Source of the DNA: Pseudomonas neustonica
GTDB lineage: Bacteria; Pseudomonadota; Gammaproteobacteria; Pseudomonadales; Pseudomonadaceae
Direction: 5' to 3'
DNA: 64,000 bases
Assembly: GCF_003797945.1 (NCBI RefSeq)
Contig: NZ_RKKU01000006.1
Location: forward strand, 1-64,000
Made by a program: the position numbers and the translations under genes. Positions 1 to 9,300 of the stretch are shown piece by piece (position 1 is the stretch's first letter; each line of letters opens with the position of its first letter). The notes beneath the pieces are model-generated. The model saw nothing but the letters and a program-made list of their open reading frames with translations. It was not told the origin of the DNA and did no database searches.

Positions 1-127
1 CAATTACATTGAGATGTTTTATAACCCAAGGCGCCGGCACGGCACGAGTGGTGACCTGTCACCGGTCGAGTACGAAAAGCGTCATTACCAGAGTCTGGCG
101 AGTGTCTAGGATACTGGGGGCGATTCA
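1..127 (+). mobile_element. Right end of an IS3-family insertion sequence
   Basis: Only the last part of the element lies in the window. It holds the C-terminus of an OrfB transposase (stop at 107-109) followed by a terminal inverted repeat. Read inward from the outer edge at about base 127, the repeat starts TGAATCGCCCCCAGTATC, which resembles IS3-group ends of the TGA..CGCCCC type (from memory). The left end is outside the window, so the target duplication cannot be checked. The boundary at 127/128 is supported by an unrelated coding frame that begins exactly there and runs open to 871. Confidence 0.8.
2..109 (+). CDS. IS3-family transposase OrfB, C-terminal fragment
   Basis: The last 35 residues of a DDE integrase-type transposase are visible. 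They include FYNPRRRHGTSGDLSPVEYE and the ending HYQSLASV, the usual C-terminus of IS3-family OrfB proteins (YN..R.H..L.P..YE). The 5' part is cut off by the window edge, so catalytic residues cannot be assessed. In the intact element OrfB is normally made as an OrfAB fusion by programmed frameshifting, which lies outside this window. Confidence 0.85.
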   Translation, partial: NYIEMFYNPRRRHGTSGDLSPVEYEKRHYQSLASV

Positions 128-871
128 GACCCAGAAAGTGCTGCCATATGGAGAAAGGAAGTAGAACAAACCAGAGAAAAAATTTCTCTTGCCCTCCCAA
201 CAGTCCACGATCTCGGCATCCCCGACGCCTATTTTGTCGGATCTGCTTCAGCTCCGGGCGAAGCCTACATTTACCGTAATAATCGCGTTTACGCTTTTTT
301 CATGCGCAAGGCCTACGCACAGGGAAAAGGCAAGGAAGCCATGCTCGATATGATGTCGCGCTTCAGGCCTCGTGAGCTCTACGAAGTACCTGATGAAAGC
401 GGTGTCTGCATTCCTTACGGCTTTATTGCCGATGATGGCGATGCCCACTATTCCGTCAAAAACAGCCTGCGCTTTACCGCGACCCCCAACGTGGTTTTTA
501 GCCTAGTCACCGCCTCTGCCCACGACCCATGGGATACACACCCGAAAACAGGCACCTACGATACCGATTACCGCCCTGGGTTTGACGCCCAAAAATGGAC
601 GTTCAGGCGCTTTGTGGAGCCAACCTATATTGGCCCTCATCTGGCAGGCATGGACGGCTGGCGGTTAGACCCTATTCCCGGCTCAGGCGAGCAGGAGCGA
701 GGTTGGTTTGGCCTGGCCAAAACCGGCGGCTTGCTGAGCCCGTTGGTGGCGGTGCAGGTATTTACCTTCCCCAAAGGTACCGATGACCTGACCGAATTCA
801 CACCGCCACCAGAAAACGTACTGCCGCGCTGGAAAGCCCTTAGCGAAACCATTGAGATCAGGGAGAATTAG
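128..871 (+). pseudogene. Tli4-like T6SS lipase-immunity gene, 5' end removed by IS insertion
   Basis: The frame is open from base 128, the first base after the IS end, to the stop at 869-871, giving about 247 codons without a start at the junction. The first in-frame ATG is at 302, but homology-like sequence is already present upstream (for example LPTVHDLGIPDAYFVGSA). The C-terminal half matches my memory of the Tli4 C-terminal domain family (immunity proteins of Tle4-type T6SS phospholipases). Recognisable segments are RPRELYEVPDESGVCIPYGF, FVEPTYIGPHLAGMDGW and the tail WKALSETIEI. Intact Tli4 proteins are periplasmic and carry a signal sequence, so this remnant lacks its export signal and is probably non-functional. 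A short product from ATG 302 is possible, but no good ribosome site precedes it. The family call is from motifs by eye. Confidence 0.65.
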
Positions 872-926
872 GCCATTACGCTATCGGCTGGCTCAAACGG
901 ATAAGGTCAGTCCTCAAGGATGAATC

Positions 927-1493
927 ATGCCCTACTCTCAGAGCTCACTCGCAACCCGACTCATAGCCGCCACCTTCATCACCATCGCCCTGCTAATGCT
1001 CAACGGCTGCGCCGAGCTGCAGCGTTCATCCGGCGTTGAGCGCTTGGGCGCCCCCATTGAGGGCTATAACCACCTGAGCTCGTCAGCGATAAACTGGTTT
1101 CGCATCAACGGCAGTGGAGGCTCAAATGTCAACGTCTCCACCGGCGGCGGTCAAACCTGCTGCGTCGTTCTACCCGTCACCTGGCAACCTGGCTTAACAG
1201 TAGTAGTTGAGTGGGAAGAAGATCCGGATCCCTTTGCTTACGGAGATTGGCCAGAGAGACGCTTTTCAGATGCATGGTATGCCCGTTTGGCTGAACACGA
1301 AACCCACTACACCCGTCACCGCGTCGAGGTGGAGGTCGCGCTTTATGAAGCTCTCGGGGTAGTCAACGTGCATTTTTTGCCTTGCAATGAAATCAGGGTC
1401 TCGGCAGGTACTACAAGATTCGGTTTAGCCAGCCACCCCTATAACTACTCGCTCAACATGGAAGAGCCCGCCCAATGCCCCACAAGGCCTTAG
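927..1493 (+). CDS. DUF3304-family lipoprotein
   Basis: A 188-residue protein with a hydrophobic signal (about residues 10-27) and a lipobox LNGC ending at Cys28, so it is predicted to be a lipoprotein. The start is supported by AAGGA six bases upstream of the ATG. Features typical of DUF3304 as I know it are GYNHLSSSAINWFRINGSGG, a GGGQTCCVVLP core and a WQPGLTVVVEWEEDP segment. The role of the family is unknown. Such genes are often found next to type VI effector/immunity modules, and here it directly follows a Tli4-like immunity remnant (55-base gap). An accessory or immunity role is an inference from this context only. Confidence 0.75.
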   Translation: MPYSQSSLATRLIAATFITIALLMLNGCAELQRSSGVERLGAPIEGYNHLSSSAINWFRINGSGGSNVNVSTGGGQTCCVVLPVTWQPGLTVVVEWEEDPDPFAYGDWPERRFSDAWYARLAEHETHYTRHRVEVEVALYEALGVVNVHFLPCNEIRVSAGTTRFGLASHPYNYSLNMEEPAQCPTRP

Positions 1494-2243
1494 CCTTGTG
1501 ATGGCTATGGCGTTGTATCCCTGATCGCAGAGGTTTTCACCGCACTAAACGCCCGAAGGCGAATAATGCCATCTTGCCATACCAGGCTTGTATGAAATGG
1601 CCGTGACAGACTGATGAAAGGCCTGCGAGGACACTAACCAGATCATTTCAGGCGAACGCTGCTGATGGTGACTGCTTCACAAAAGCGATAAACAAACGCT
1701 GGTAAACTCGCCTCCGCCACGATCACCACGCGGCTCAATTTTCATGCATTGCTATCGGACAGTTCTGCAGGCGGAGGTTATCTGGCTATACCCGCTAAGG
1801 GGGCGTGCGCAAGCCCTCTGAACGTGGTGACAACGTGCTCGAATGAAAGGCGCTGTTAGCGCGCACTTTTTTGATATTGGCTCAATGATTAAACAACCGC
1901 TTGTGCTTCATTGCTGCTCTGTTCTGTCGGCGCTTGCCTCGTCAATACGCGGGGTTCGCAAAGGTTTGGCCGCCACTAAAAAAGAACAGCCCCCCCTGCG
2001 GTCGTACGCAGAAAAGGGGCCATCGCGCTGATCAGCAAGCAGCTCCGGCGATCGTTCTGAGCCGTCACCGCCTAGATTGCAGCACTGCACACAACAGGAT
2101 ACAGGCCAGTCAAAAAGGGATTTTTCAAAACCATAAGGCCGCGCCTTCAGGACGAGGACGCCAGTAGCGCTGAGCAGATCGCGAACCTGGCCTTCCCCCT
2201 GTTTATCTCTGAATCAACCGGTCAACACCTAAGGAATATGGAT
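1494..2243. other. 750-base gap without a convincing gene
   Basis: Between the DUF3304 gene and the T6SS cluster. Short open frames at 1843-2167 lack ribosome sites and any family resemblance. I see a weak terminator-like hairpin at 1850-1872, an 8-base inverted repeat (CCTCCGCC near 1708 and GGCGGAGG near 1772), and no clear promoter. The promoter of the downstream T6SS operon presumably lies here. The stretch could be a scar of lost accessory genes. Confidence 0.5.
1850..1872 (+). terminator. Weak hairpin followed by a T-run
   Basis: Five-base stem GCGCT/AGCGC with a GTT loop, then GCAC and six T residues. The stem is short and lies about 360 bases after the DUF3304 stop, so it may be chance. 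It could end transcription entering from the left before the T6SS operon. Confidence 0.3.
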
Positions 2244-2381
2244 ATGACGGTAACCACCATTCGCTGCCTGCTGGCCCTGGCACTCACCGCGCTGCTGGCC
2301 GGCTGTGCTGGCAACCACAAGTTTGACGATGATGAATATCGCCCGTTGGGCGACCCCAAGACAGCAACCAGCGACGCCTAG
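2244..2381 (+). CDS. Small lipoprotein at the head of the T6SS operon (OrfX position)
   Basis: A 45-residue protein: a basic N-terminus, a hydrophobic stretch (about residues 8-19), and a lipobox LLAGC with Cys21. About 24 polar residues then run to the stop. The AAGGA at 2231-2235 sits eight bases before ATG 2244 and only two before an in-frame ATG at 2238, so 2244 is preferred. It ends 20 bases before the Fha gene. In the P. aeruginosa H2 cluster a small ORF called orfX precedes fha2 (from memory), and this gene occupies the same place. Its function is not known. It may be an envelope component or a dispensable leader peptide. Confidence 0.65.
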   Translation: MTVTTIRCLLALALTALLAGCAGNHKFDDDEYRPLGDPKTATSDA

Positions 2382-2401
2382 TCGCAAGGAGCATCAACGC
2401 A

Positions 2402-3598
2402 ATGGAACTGGTCTTCGATGTGGTCAGTGCGCAGCAATTTGAACCGGGATTACCCAACAGCAAAACCTTTAGACAGGCTGGTGGCGTTATCGGTCGCGGT
2501 GAAGATTGTGACTGGGTGATACCCGACCGAAAACGCATTGTGTCAGGACGTCATGCCGAGGTGAGTTTCCATAACGGCGTGTTCTATCTCACTGATACCA
2601 GCAGCAACGGCATCCTGTTCAAGGACACCGAAATGCCAATGCCTAAAGCCAAGCCGCAGGCCATTGAGCATGGGCAAGTCTACTGTATTGGCGAGTTTGA
2701 AATTCGCGCGCGTATAACGCGTGACCCGAGTGTGTTTGCTGAGCCGACCGATCCACTTGAGCAGCCGGAAAGCCTGATACCCGATGATGCTTTTTTGGAC
2801 CTCGACCCGCTGAATGCAATGGATCAGCCCGAGCAGACTTACCGTGGCAACGATGACTTTGCGCTGCTGAATGAGCCTCAGCAAGGTTATGCCGATCAGC
2901 GCGCAGACTACGCACGCGTTGACATGGAAAGCCTGACCATTCCGGAGCTGCGCCAGCCAGAACAACCGGCGCCGGCACCCGCTCCCGCGCCGCAAGCAGC
3001 ACCCGCACCCATCGCCGCTGGATTTTGGGAAGACTTCGCCAGGGCTCTAGGGGTCAACATCGATGACCTCAATGAGACCGAGCGTGAAGAGCTTGCACTC
3101 AAGAGCGCAACCTTACTGAAACAGAGCATGGGCCTGGTGCGCCAGAGCCTGCACACCCAAACGCAACTCAAAGGCGATCTGCAGCTCAATGATGGTTCGC
3201 AAGTCGGCCATCCGTTGCTGCTGGCACAAGATAGCCCGGCGGCACTGCACCAGTTGCTGCGTGAAACCAGCAGTGAGGAGTCCGCTCACCAGCTGCTGTC
3301 CTCTGCGTTTAGTGAGCTGCAATCGCATCAGGTCGCACTGATGGCTGCCAGCCGTAACGCCAGCAAGAGCCTGTTTGACCAGTTGGCACCCGAGCAACTG
3401 ACCCTGCGCTTTGACCAGGACGGCGGCAGCTCGCTACTGAATACCTCGGGAGGCCGCTGGCGCGCTTATACGCGACTGCATCGTGAGCTGCAGCTCGACG
3501 ACAGGTGGCACAAAGAGCTCTACACGCCCGAGTTTACCCATGCCTATCAGGAGCAACTGCGCCTGATCAACTCCCTCAATAGTTCATATCAAGGATGA
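2402..3598 (+). CDS. tagH: T6SS forkhead-associated protein Fha/TagH
   Basis: A 398-residue cytoplasmic protein. The N-terminal FHA phosphothreonine-binding domain (about residues 10-105) has its signature GR at 31-32, SGRHA at 48-52 and SSNG at 67-70. A long acidic region and an Ala/Pro-rich linker (about 187-205) lead to the C-terminal TagH domain (about 207-398; FWEDFARALGV, LNETEREELALKSATLLKQS). In threonine-phosphorylation-controlled T6SSs, Fha is the substrate of the Ser/Thr kinase and promotes assembly when phosphorylated. The matching kinase and PP2C phosphatase lie at the end of this operon. The stop overlaps an ATG of the following TssJ frame. AAGGAG lies ten bases upstream of the start. 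Confidence 0.93.
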   Translation: MELVFDVVSAQQFEPGLPNSKTFRQAGGVIGRGEDCDWVIPDRKRIVSGRHAEVSFHNGVFYLTDTSSNGILFKDTEMPMPKAKPQAIEHGQVYCIGEFEIRARITRDPSVFAEPTDPLEQPESLIPDDAFLDLDPLNAMDQPEQTYRGNDDFALLNEPQQGYADQRADYARVDMESLTIPELRQPEQPAPAPAPAPQAAPAPIAAGFWEDFARALGVNIDDLNETEREELALKSATLLKQSMGLVRQSLHTQTQLKGDLQLNDGSQVGHPLLLAQDSPAALHQLLRETSSEESAHQLLSSAFSELQSHQVALMAASRNASKSLFDQLAPEQLTLRFDQDGGSSLLNTSGGRWRAYTRLHRELQLDDRWHKELYTPEFTHAYQEQLRLINSLNSSYQG

Positions 3599-3603
3599 TC
3601 GCT

Positions 3604-4092
3604 ATGTTTTCATCATTCGTTAATCGCTGCCTGCTTGGCTTACTTTGCGCGCTCATGCTGAGTGGCTGCTCCATGCTGTCGCCCTACTCGGATATGACCA
3701 AAGTTGACCTGACACTGCAGGGTAGCGAGCGTCTGAACCCCGATATCAATGATCGCCCCTCTCCTATCGTGCTGCAGCTGATTGAGTTGAAAAACCCGGT
3801 CGCATTCGAGCACGCGGATTTCTTCTCGCTGTATCAGCGCCCACGTGAAGTGCTGGCACCTGATCTGGTGGCCATGGAAGAGCTGGAGCTGCGTCCCGGT
3901 GAAGAACGCACCTACAAACTGTCGGCGCAACCAGAGAGCCGCTACCTGGCCGTATTGGCCGCCTACCGCGATTTACCACAGGCCCAATGGCGTATTGTGC
4001 TCCCGCTGGATAGTAAGGAGCGCAATGAAGTGGAGTTGTTGCTGGATGAACAGGGTATTCGCAAGCTTGATTCCAACAAGGATGAGGATTGA
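3604..4092 (+). CDS. tssJ: T6SS outer-membrane lipoprotein TssJ
   Basis: A 162-residue lipoprotein with a signal peptide and lipobox LSGC at about residues 19-22 (MLSGCSMLSPYSD). The body resembles the SciN/TssJ beta-sandwich fold, including a TKVDLTLQGSERLNPD start and SPIVLQLIELK. TssJ is the outer-membrane foot of the TssJLM membrane complex. An ATG at 3595 overlaps the Fha stop, but the AAGGA at 3591-3595 would then be inside the start codon. The same SD is eight bases before ATG 3604, so 3604 is chosen. The gene is followed three bases later by tssK. Confidence 0.92.
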   Translation: MFSSFVNRCLLGLLCALMLSGCSMLSPYSDMTKVDLTLQGSERLNPDINDRPSPIVLQLIELKNPVAFEHADFFSLYQRPREVLAPDLVAMEELELRPGEERTYKLSAQPESRYLAVLAAYRDLPQAQWRIVLPLDSKERNEVELLLDEQGIRKLDSNKDED

Positions 4093-4095
4093 AGC

Positions 4096-5427
4096 ATGAG
4101 CATGCAAAAAGTGGTCTGGCAGGAAGGTATGCTGCTAAGACCCCAGCACTTTCAGCAGAATGACAGGTACTACGAGCAGCAGCTCAAAAGCCGCACACAG
4201 AAGCTGATCAGCCACGCCTGGGGCTTTTTTAACCTGGAGATCGACGCCCAGTTTCTGAACATGGGCAAACTGGTTATCAGCCATGCCAGTGGTGTATTGC
4301 CGGACGGCAGCCTGTTCGAGATTGGCAATGAGAAAGAGCCACTGGCCGTCGACGTGCCGCCTAATACCAACAGCACGCCGGTCTATCTGGCGCTGCCTCT
4401 GGTGACCAGCAATCACGTTGAGACTCGCCGACCTAACCAGAAGGATGTGCTGGCGCGCTTTACCGCGCACGAGACCGAAGTTGCCGATTCCAACGCTGGC
4501 GATAGCAGCGCCAGTCAGGTCAGTTGCGCCCAGCCCGATTTCCGACTGTTGCTCGGCCAGCACCCGAACGAGCAAGCCTTTGTGCGCCTGCAAATCTGCG
4601 AGATACAGGACAGTACCCCCGATGCGGTTATCAGCCTGAACCCGGAATACGTGCCGACCTACCTGCACAGCCACGCCAGTAGCTACCTGCTGTCGTGCAT
4701 GAAAGAGGTCGTCAGCATGCTCGCGCACCGTGGCGATATGCTTGCTGAGCGCATTCGTGCGACTGGCAAGATGGGCAGCGCCGAGGTAGGTGATTTCATG
4801 ATGCTGCAGCTGATCAACCGCTGCGAACCCGTGTTGCGTCACCTGCTGAATATGGAGCAGGTGCATCCTGAACAGATCTACCGCGAGCTGCTAGCCATGC
4901 TTGGCGAGCTATCTACCTACGCCAGCGATAGCAAAAGACCCAAGCACGACAGCCGTTACCAGCACAGCGATCAAGGTCAGAGCTTTCGCAAGTTGATGGA
5001 TGCGATTCGCCAAGTGCTGTCGATGGTGCTCGAACAGCACGCCGTCGAGCTGCCGCTGCAACAGCGTCAGTACGGTATCAAGGTCTCGCCGATCAACGAC
5101 CCCAAGCTGCTTGGCAGCGCGTCTTTCGTCCTGGCGGCCAGCGCCCAATGCGACTCCGAAGAGCTGCGCAAACGCCTGCCTGCGCACCTCAAGGTCGGCG
5201 CGGTCGAGCGTATTCGTCAACTGGTCAACCTGCATCTGCCGGGCATCAAGGTCAAGCCGTTGCCGGTTGCGCCACGGCAGATCCCGTTCCATTCCAGCAA
5301 GACCTACTTTGCTCTCGAGTTCACCTCGGAAGAGCTCGCCCAGCTCGAACGCTCGGGCGGCTTTGCCTTCCATGTGTCAGGTGAGATCAGCGGGCTTGAG
5401 CTTGCGTTCTGGGCTATCAGGAGCTAA
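4096..5427 (+). CDS. tssK: T6SS baseplate protein TssK
   Basis: 443 residues, the usual family length. The N-terminus is the family hallmark: VVWQEGMLLRPQHFQQNDRY. TssK is a trimeric cytoplasmic adaptor joining the baseplate (TssEFG) to the membrane complex (TssLM). The start lies three bases after the tssJ stop, with a GAGG sequence about eight bases upstream. No truncation is seen. TssE, F and G are not in this window, so the baseplate partners must be encoded elsewhere. Confidence 0.96.
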   Translation: MSMQKVVWQEGMLLRPQHFQQNDRYYEQQLKSRTQKLISHAWGFFNLEIDAQFLNMGKLVISHASGVLPDGSLFEIGNEKEPLAVDVPPNTNSTPVYLALPLVTSNHVETRRPNQKDVLARFTAHETEVADSNAGDSSASQVSCAQPDFRLLLGQHPNEQAFVRLQICEIQDSTPDAVISLNPEYVPTYLHSHASSYLLSCMKEVVSMLAHRGDMLAERIRATGKMGSAEVGDFMMLQLINRCEPVLRHLLNMEQVHPEQIYRELLAMLGELSTYASDSKRPKHDSRYQHSDQGQSFRKLMDAIRQVLSMVLEQHAVELPLQQRQYGIKVSPINDPKLLGSASFVLAASAQCDSEELRKRLPAHLKVGAVERIRQLVNLHLPGIKVKPLPVAPRQIPFHSSKTYFALEFTSEELAQLERSGGFAFHVSGEISGLELAFWAIRS

Positions 5428-5432
5428 GCGAG

Positions 5433-6323
5433 ATGATCAGGGAAATGGATTACAGTCAGGACGATAAAACCGTCATCCTCAGCCGCGACGGCCAAAAGCC
5501 AGCCGACAGCACCTTGACCGACTTTGCTGCGCCACCGCGTTACGAGAAGCTTGAAGAGCGCATGGTGTACGCAGCAAGGGTCAAGCCGGCGGAACAGTCC
5601 CACCAGGGGCTCAACCCGCTAGTCGGCATGGCCACCAACCTGCTGTCTGAAATCGTCAGACTGAAGCACAGCCTTCAATCCGAAGATCTCTACCTGCTTA
5701 AAGAGCGTCTGGCCAGCGAGATCAAGCTGTTCGAGCACCGCGCTCTGCAAGAGAGCGCCGACAGTGGCCAGGTGATGGGCGCGCGCTATGTATTGTGCAC
5801 CGCGCTCGACGAAGCCGTGGTCACTACCCCCTGGGGTAATGAAAGCGAATGGTCACAGATGAGCCTGCTGAGCAGCTTTCATAACGAGACCTTTGGCGGC
5901 GAAAAGTTCTTCATTTTGCTTGACCGTCTGGCCCGTAACCCGGTCAAACACCTGGACATGCTGGAGTTGATGTATGTCTGTTTGTCGCTCGGGTTTGAGG
6001 GCAAATACCGGGTCATGCCGCGCGGTCTGCTGGAGCTGGAGAACATCCGCGACAGCTTGTTTCGTCAGATCCGTCAGATCCGTGGCGACGTGCCGCGCGA
6101 AATATCCCCACACTGGCAAGGCCTCAAGGGCGAAGGTCGCAGGCTGGTGCGCTATGCGCCCTGGTGGCTGGTCACCGCACTCACCCTCACCTGCCTGGCC
6201 GTGCTCTACGGTGGCTTTGCCTGGGTGCTCGATGAACAGCGCGACAGCGTCATGCCACCCTATGTCAGTGCTAGCGTAGAACCTCCAGCAGCGCCATCGG
6301 TCGCAGGGAAGAACTCACAATGA
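5433..6323 (+). CDS. tssL: T6SS inner-membrane protein TssL (DotU family)
   Basis: 296 residues. The cytoplasmic DotU domain includes LVGMATNLLSEIVRLKHS, YVLCTALDEAVVTTPWG, WSQMSLLSSFHNETFGGEKF and LGFEGKYRV, all characteristic. A single membrane segment lies near the C-terminus (about residues 243-263; WWLVTALTLTCLAVLYGGFA), followed by a short periplasmic tail of about 30 residues. There is no OmpA-like peptidoglycan-binding extension. TssL partners TssM and TssJ. The start at 5433 is five bases after the tssK stop. An in-frame ATG at 5445 is an alternative. The 3' end overlaps tssM by four bases (ATGA). Confidence 0.95.
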   Translation: MIREMDYSQDDKTVILSRDGQKPADSTLTDFAAPPRYEKLEERMVYAARVKPAEQSHQGLNPLVGMATNLLSEIVRLKHSLQSEDLYLLKERLASEIKLFEHRALQESADSGQVMGARYVLCTALDEAVVTTPWGNESEWSQMSLLSSFHNETFGGEKFFILLDRLARNPVKHLDMLELMYVCLSLGFEGKYRVMPRGLLELENIRDSLFRQIRQIRGDVPREISPHWQGLKGEGRRLVRYAPWWLVTALTLTCLAVLYGGFAWVLDEQRDSVMPPYVSASVEPPAAPSVAGKNSQ

Positions 6324-9300
6324 AGGGATTTGCACGTAAAGCCGCAGCCGTGCTGCGCAAGACCTGGGTTTGGACGCTGCTGTGCGTCCTGCTGCTCGCC
6401 CTCTTTATCTGGTTTGCCGGGCCGCTGCTGGCAGTAAATGACTACCGCTTCTGGGAATCGGCTGGCAGTCGTTTGCTCAGTATCAGTCTGCTGTTCCTGG
6501 CCTGGGGCCTGAGCATGGTGTTCTTCAACTGGCGCAATGATAAGCGCAAGAAAGAAGAAGAAAACGATGAGCAGGCGCAAGAACGCATTCGCCGCGAAGA
6601 ACAGATTATTGAGCAGCAACTGACGCTGCAAGAACGTTTTCGCGACGCGATGCGCACGCTGCGTACCTCCAGTTTGTACCGTAGCCGCAGTGATCGCTGG
6701 AAGCGTGACTTGCCCTGGTATCTATTGCTGGGGCCTGAGGCCAGCGGTAAAACCAGCCTGCTGGAGCATTCCGGGCTGGAGTTCCCGCTTAACAAAGGCA
6801 ACGAAGAGCGCATCACTCGCAGCCTGACCGGCACCGATCATGCCGATTGGTACTTTGCCGAGCACGCGGTCATTATCGATACCGCCGGACGCTACCAGAC
6901 CCAACCCGACGGCGATCTGGATGCGCACGGCTGGCGCACCCTGCTGAAGTTGCTGCGTAAGCGACGTGGCCGTCACCTCAACGGGGTTCTGGTCACCCTA
7001 CCCGCAGATCTTCTGCTGACCGGCAATGAAATGGAGCTCGAAGCGCTCGCCCGGCAGACCCGCCAGCGGTTGCTGGAGGTGAATCAGGACCTGGGCGTTG
7101 ATGTGCCAGTTTATCTGGTTATCAGCAAAGGCGACCGGATACTTGGCTTTGAAGAATTCTTTGACCACTTGAGCCAGGAAGAACGGCACCAGGTGATGGG
7201 TGTCAGCTTTACCAAGGAACAGGACGGCACCGAAAGCGGCGTGGTCCGTACCGAGCTCAACAGCTTGCTCCAGCGTCTCAATAGCCAGGTTATTCCGCGT
7301 TTGCACCTGGAGCGCGACAGCCAGCGCCGCGGGCGCATACTCGACTTTCCGCACCAGCTCGGCGGCCTGGGTGAACATCTGAGTCTGTTTATCGAGCTGG
7401 CATTTGCCGGCAATCGGTATCAGCGTGCGACGCAGCTGCGCGGCTTCTACCTCACCAGTGCGCCGCAACTGCATGGCGCGCAAGACCCCATGCAGAGTGA
7501 GTTCAGCCGCAACCTGGGTATGCCTGCCCCGCCGCTGCCAGCCTATAACCGGCAACAGGGCTACTTTATTGAGCGCCTACTCAGCGACGTGATTTTCCCT
7601 GAGTCAGCCCTGGCCGGGCTGGACGATCGTGAAATCAAACGTCTGCACCGCCGTCAGCGGGTTCTCTACGCGGGTGCCTTTGCCGGCTTGGCTGTGCTCG
7701 GCATCAGCTGGGCCATGAGCTTCTCGGCCAACCACGACCGCTATGAGCAACTGCGTCAGCTGAGCGAATACTTTGATGATGAACCCGCCAATATCACGGC
7801 CCTTAGTAACGCGCCCAATCTGCTCAAGCAGCTGGATACGCATTACGCCGCCACCCTGGTATTTCCGCCCAGCGATGACGTGCGCTGGCACGAGCGGGCC
7901 GGACTCTACCCCGGCGAAGAGGTTAATCCTGAGCTGACCAACGCTTACCAGGACACGCTGCGTGAATACCTGCTGCCACTCGTAGCGAAACAGCTGGAAG
8001 AGCAGATTCGCAGCGAGATGCATGACCGCGAGCGCCTGCTGGGCAGTCTGCGTGCCTACCTGATGCTGAATATCAAGGAACGCCGCGAGTCCGACTTCCT
8101 CAAGGACTGGATGGCGGATGAGTGGTCCACCCGTTATACCAACAATAACGCCGTACAAAGCAGCCTGAGCAGTCACTTTGCCCGCCTGCTGGATACCTCT
8201 TTTACGAGCTACAAGCTGGACGACCGTCTGGTTGCCGACGCGCGTCAACAATTGCGTGGCGAGTCACTGGCCAGCGTGATTTACCGCATGTTGCGCGAGC
8301 AGGCACGCCGCCTACCCGAGTACCGCATGGATCAGCAGTTGGGACCGCAGGCGCTGCTGTTGACCGCACGCACCAACCGCATTCCAGGCTTCTATACCAA
8401 GAAAGGCTATGAGCAGATGTTTCTCGCTCAAGGGCCGGACCTGGTGCGCAACATGCTCAAGGACAACTGGGTACTGGGTAACAGCGAAGAGCTGAGCCCA
8501 CGCGACCTGGCGCGTCTGAGCGATGAAATCGAGGCGCTGTATTTCCAGGACTATTCAGACCAGTGGATCAACGCCGTTGCGCGCCTGCAACTGGAACCAC
8601 TTGGCACTACCGGTGCCGGGGCAGAGAGGCTATCCGGCCTGGCTGCGGCCAACTCACCGATTACCCGCTTGTTGCAGGAAGTGCGCGAAAACACCCTGTT
8701 TACGCCGCCGGAAATTCCGGAGATTCCTGATGAAGTAGGCAACATGGGTAATTCACGCCGCGCACGCCAACTACAAAAGGTTGCTGAGCTGGGTGCCGAC
8801 GTCGCAGCGGATCAGTTGACCCAGACCGCCGGTCAAAAAGCCCTGCAGCAGCGCTTTAGCAATCTGCACGAGCTGCTCAACAGCGACGGCAATCCTGGTC
8901 CGCAACTGGCTACTGCGTTGCAATCTCTGGGCGCCTTGCAACTGCAATTGGCGCAACTGGCCAATTCCGGCACACCGCAGCAGGATGCCTTCGAGATGGC
9001 CAAGGCGCGTATGCAAGGCCAGCGCGATGCTATCAACCAGGTACGCAGCAGTGCTGGCAGCTTGCCGAGCCCGGTCAGCAACTGGATCTCGCTGATCGCC
9101 GAAGACGGCTGGATGCTGGTGCTCTCGGATGCTCATCAGTATCTGAACCAGCGTTATCGCAGCGAGCTGTACAGCGCGTATCGCACGTCATTGAGGCAGC
9201 GCTACCCGTTCGCCACCGGCACCGACAGCGATGTGGATCTGGCTGACTTCCGCGCCTTCTTCAAGGAACAAGGGACTGCCGACGCCTTCTTTGATCGCTA

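Noticed and set aside
1502-1517. Sigma-54-like sequence TGGCTATGGCGTTGTA upstream of the T6SS operon
   Set aside because: The -12 element reads TTGTA instead of TTGCA, the TGGCACG part is only half matched, and it overlaps the end region of the previous gene more than 700 bases from the first T6SS gene.
1843-2167. Short plus-strand reading frames in the gap before the T6SS cluster
   Set aside because: No ribosome sites and no family resemblance. Composition looks like chance open frames.
4135-4866. 243-codon minus-strand frame inside tssK
   Set aside because: It is a shadow of the strongly supported tssK frame, without a ribosome site or recognisable domain.
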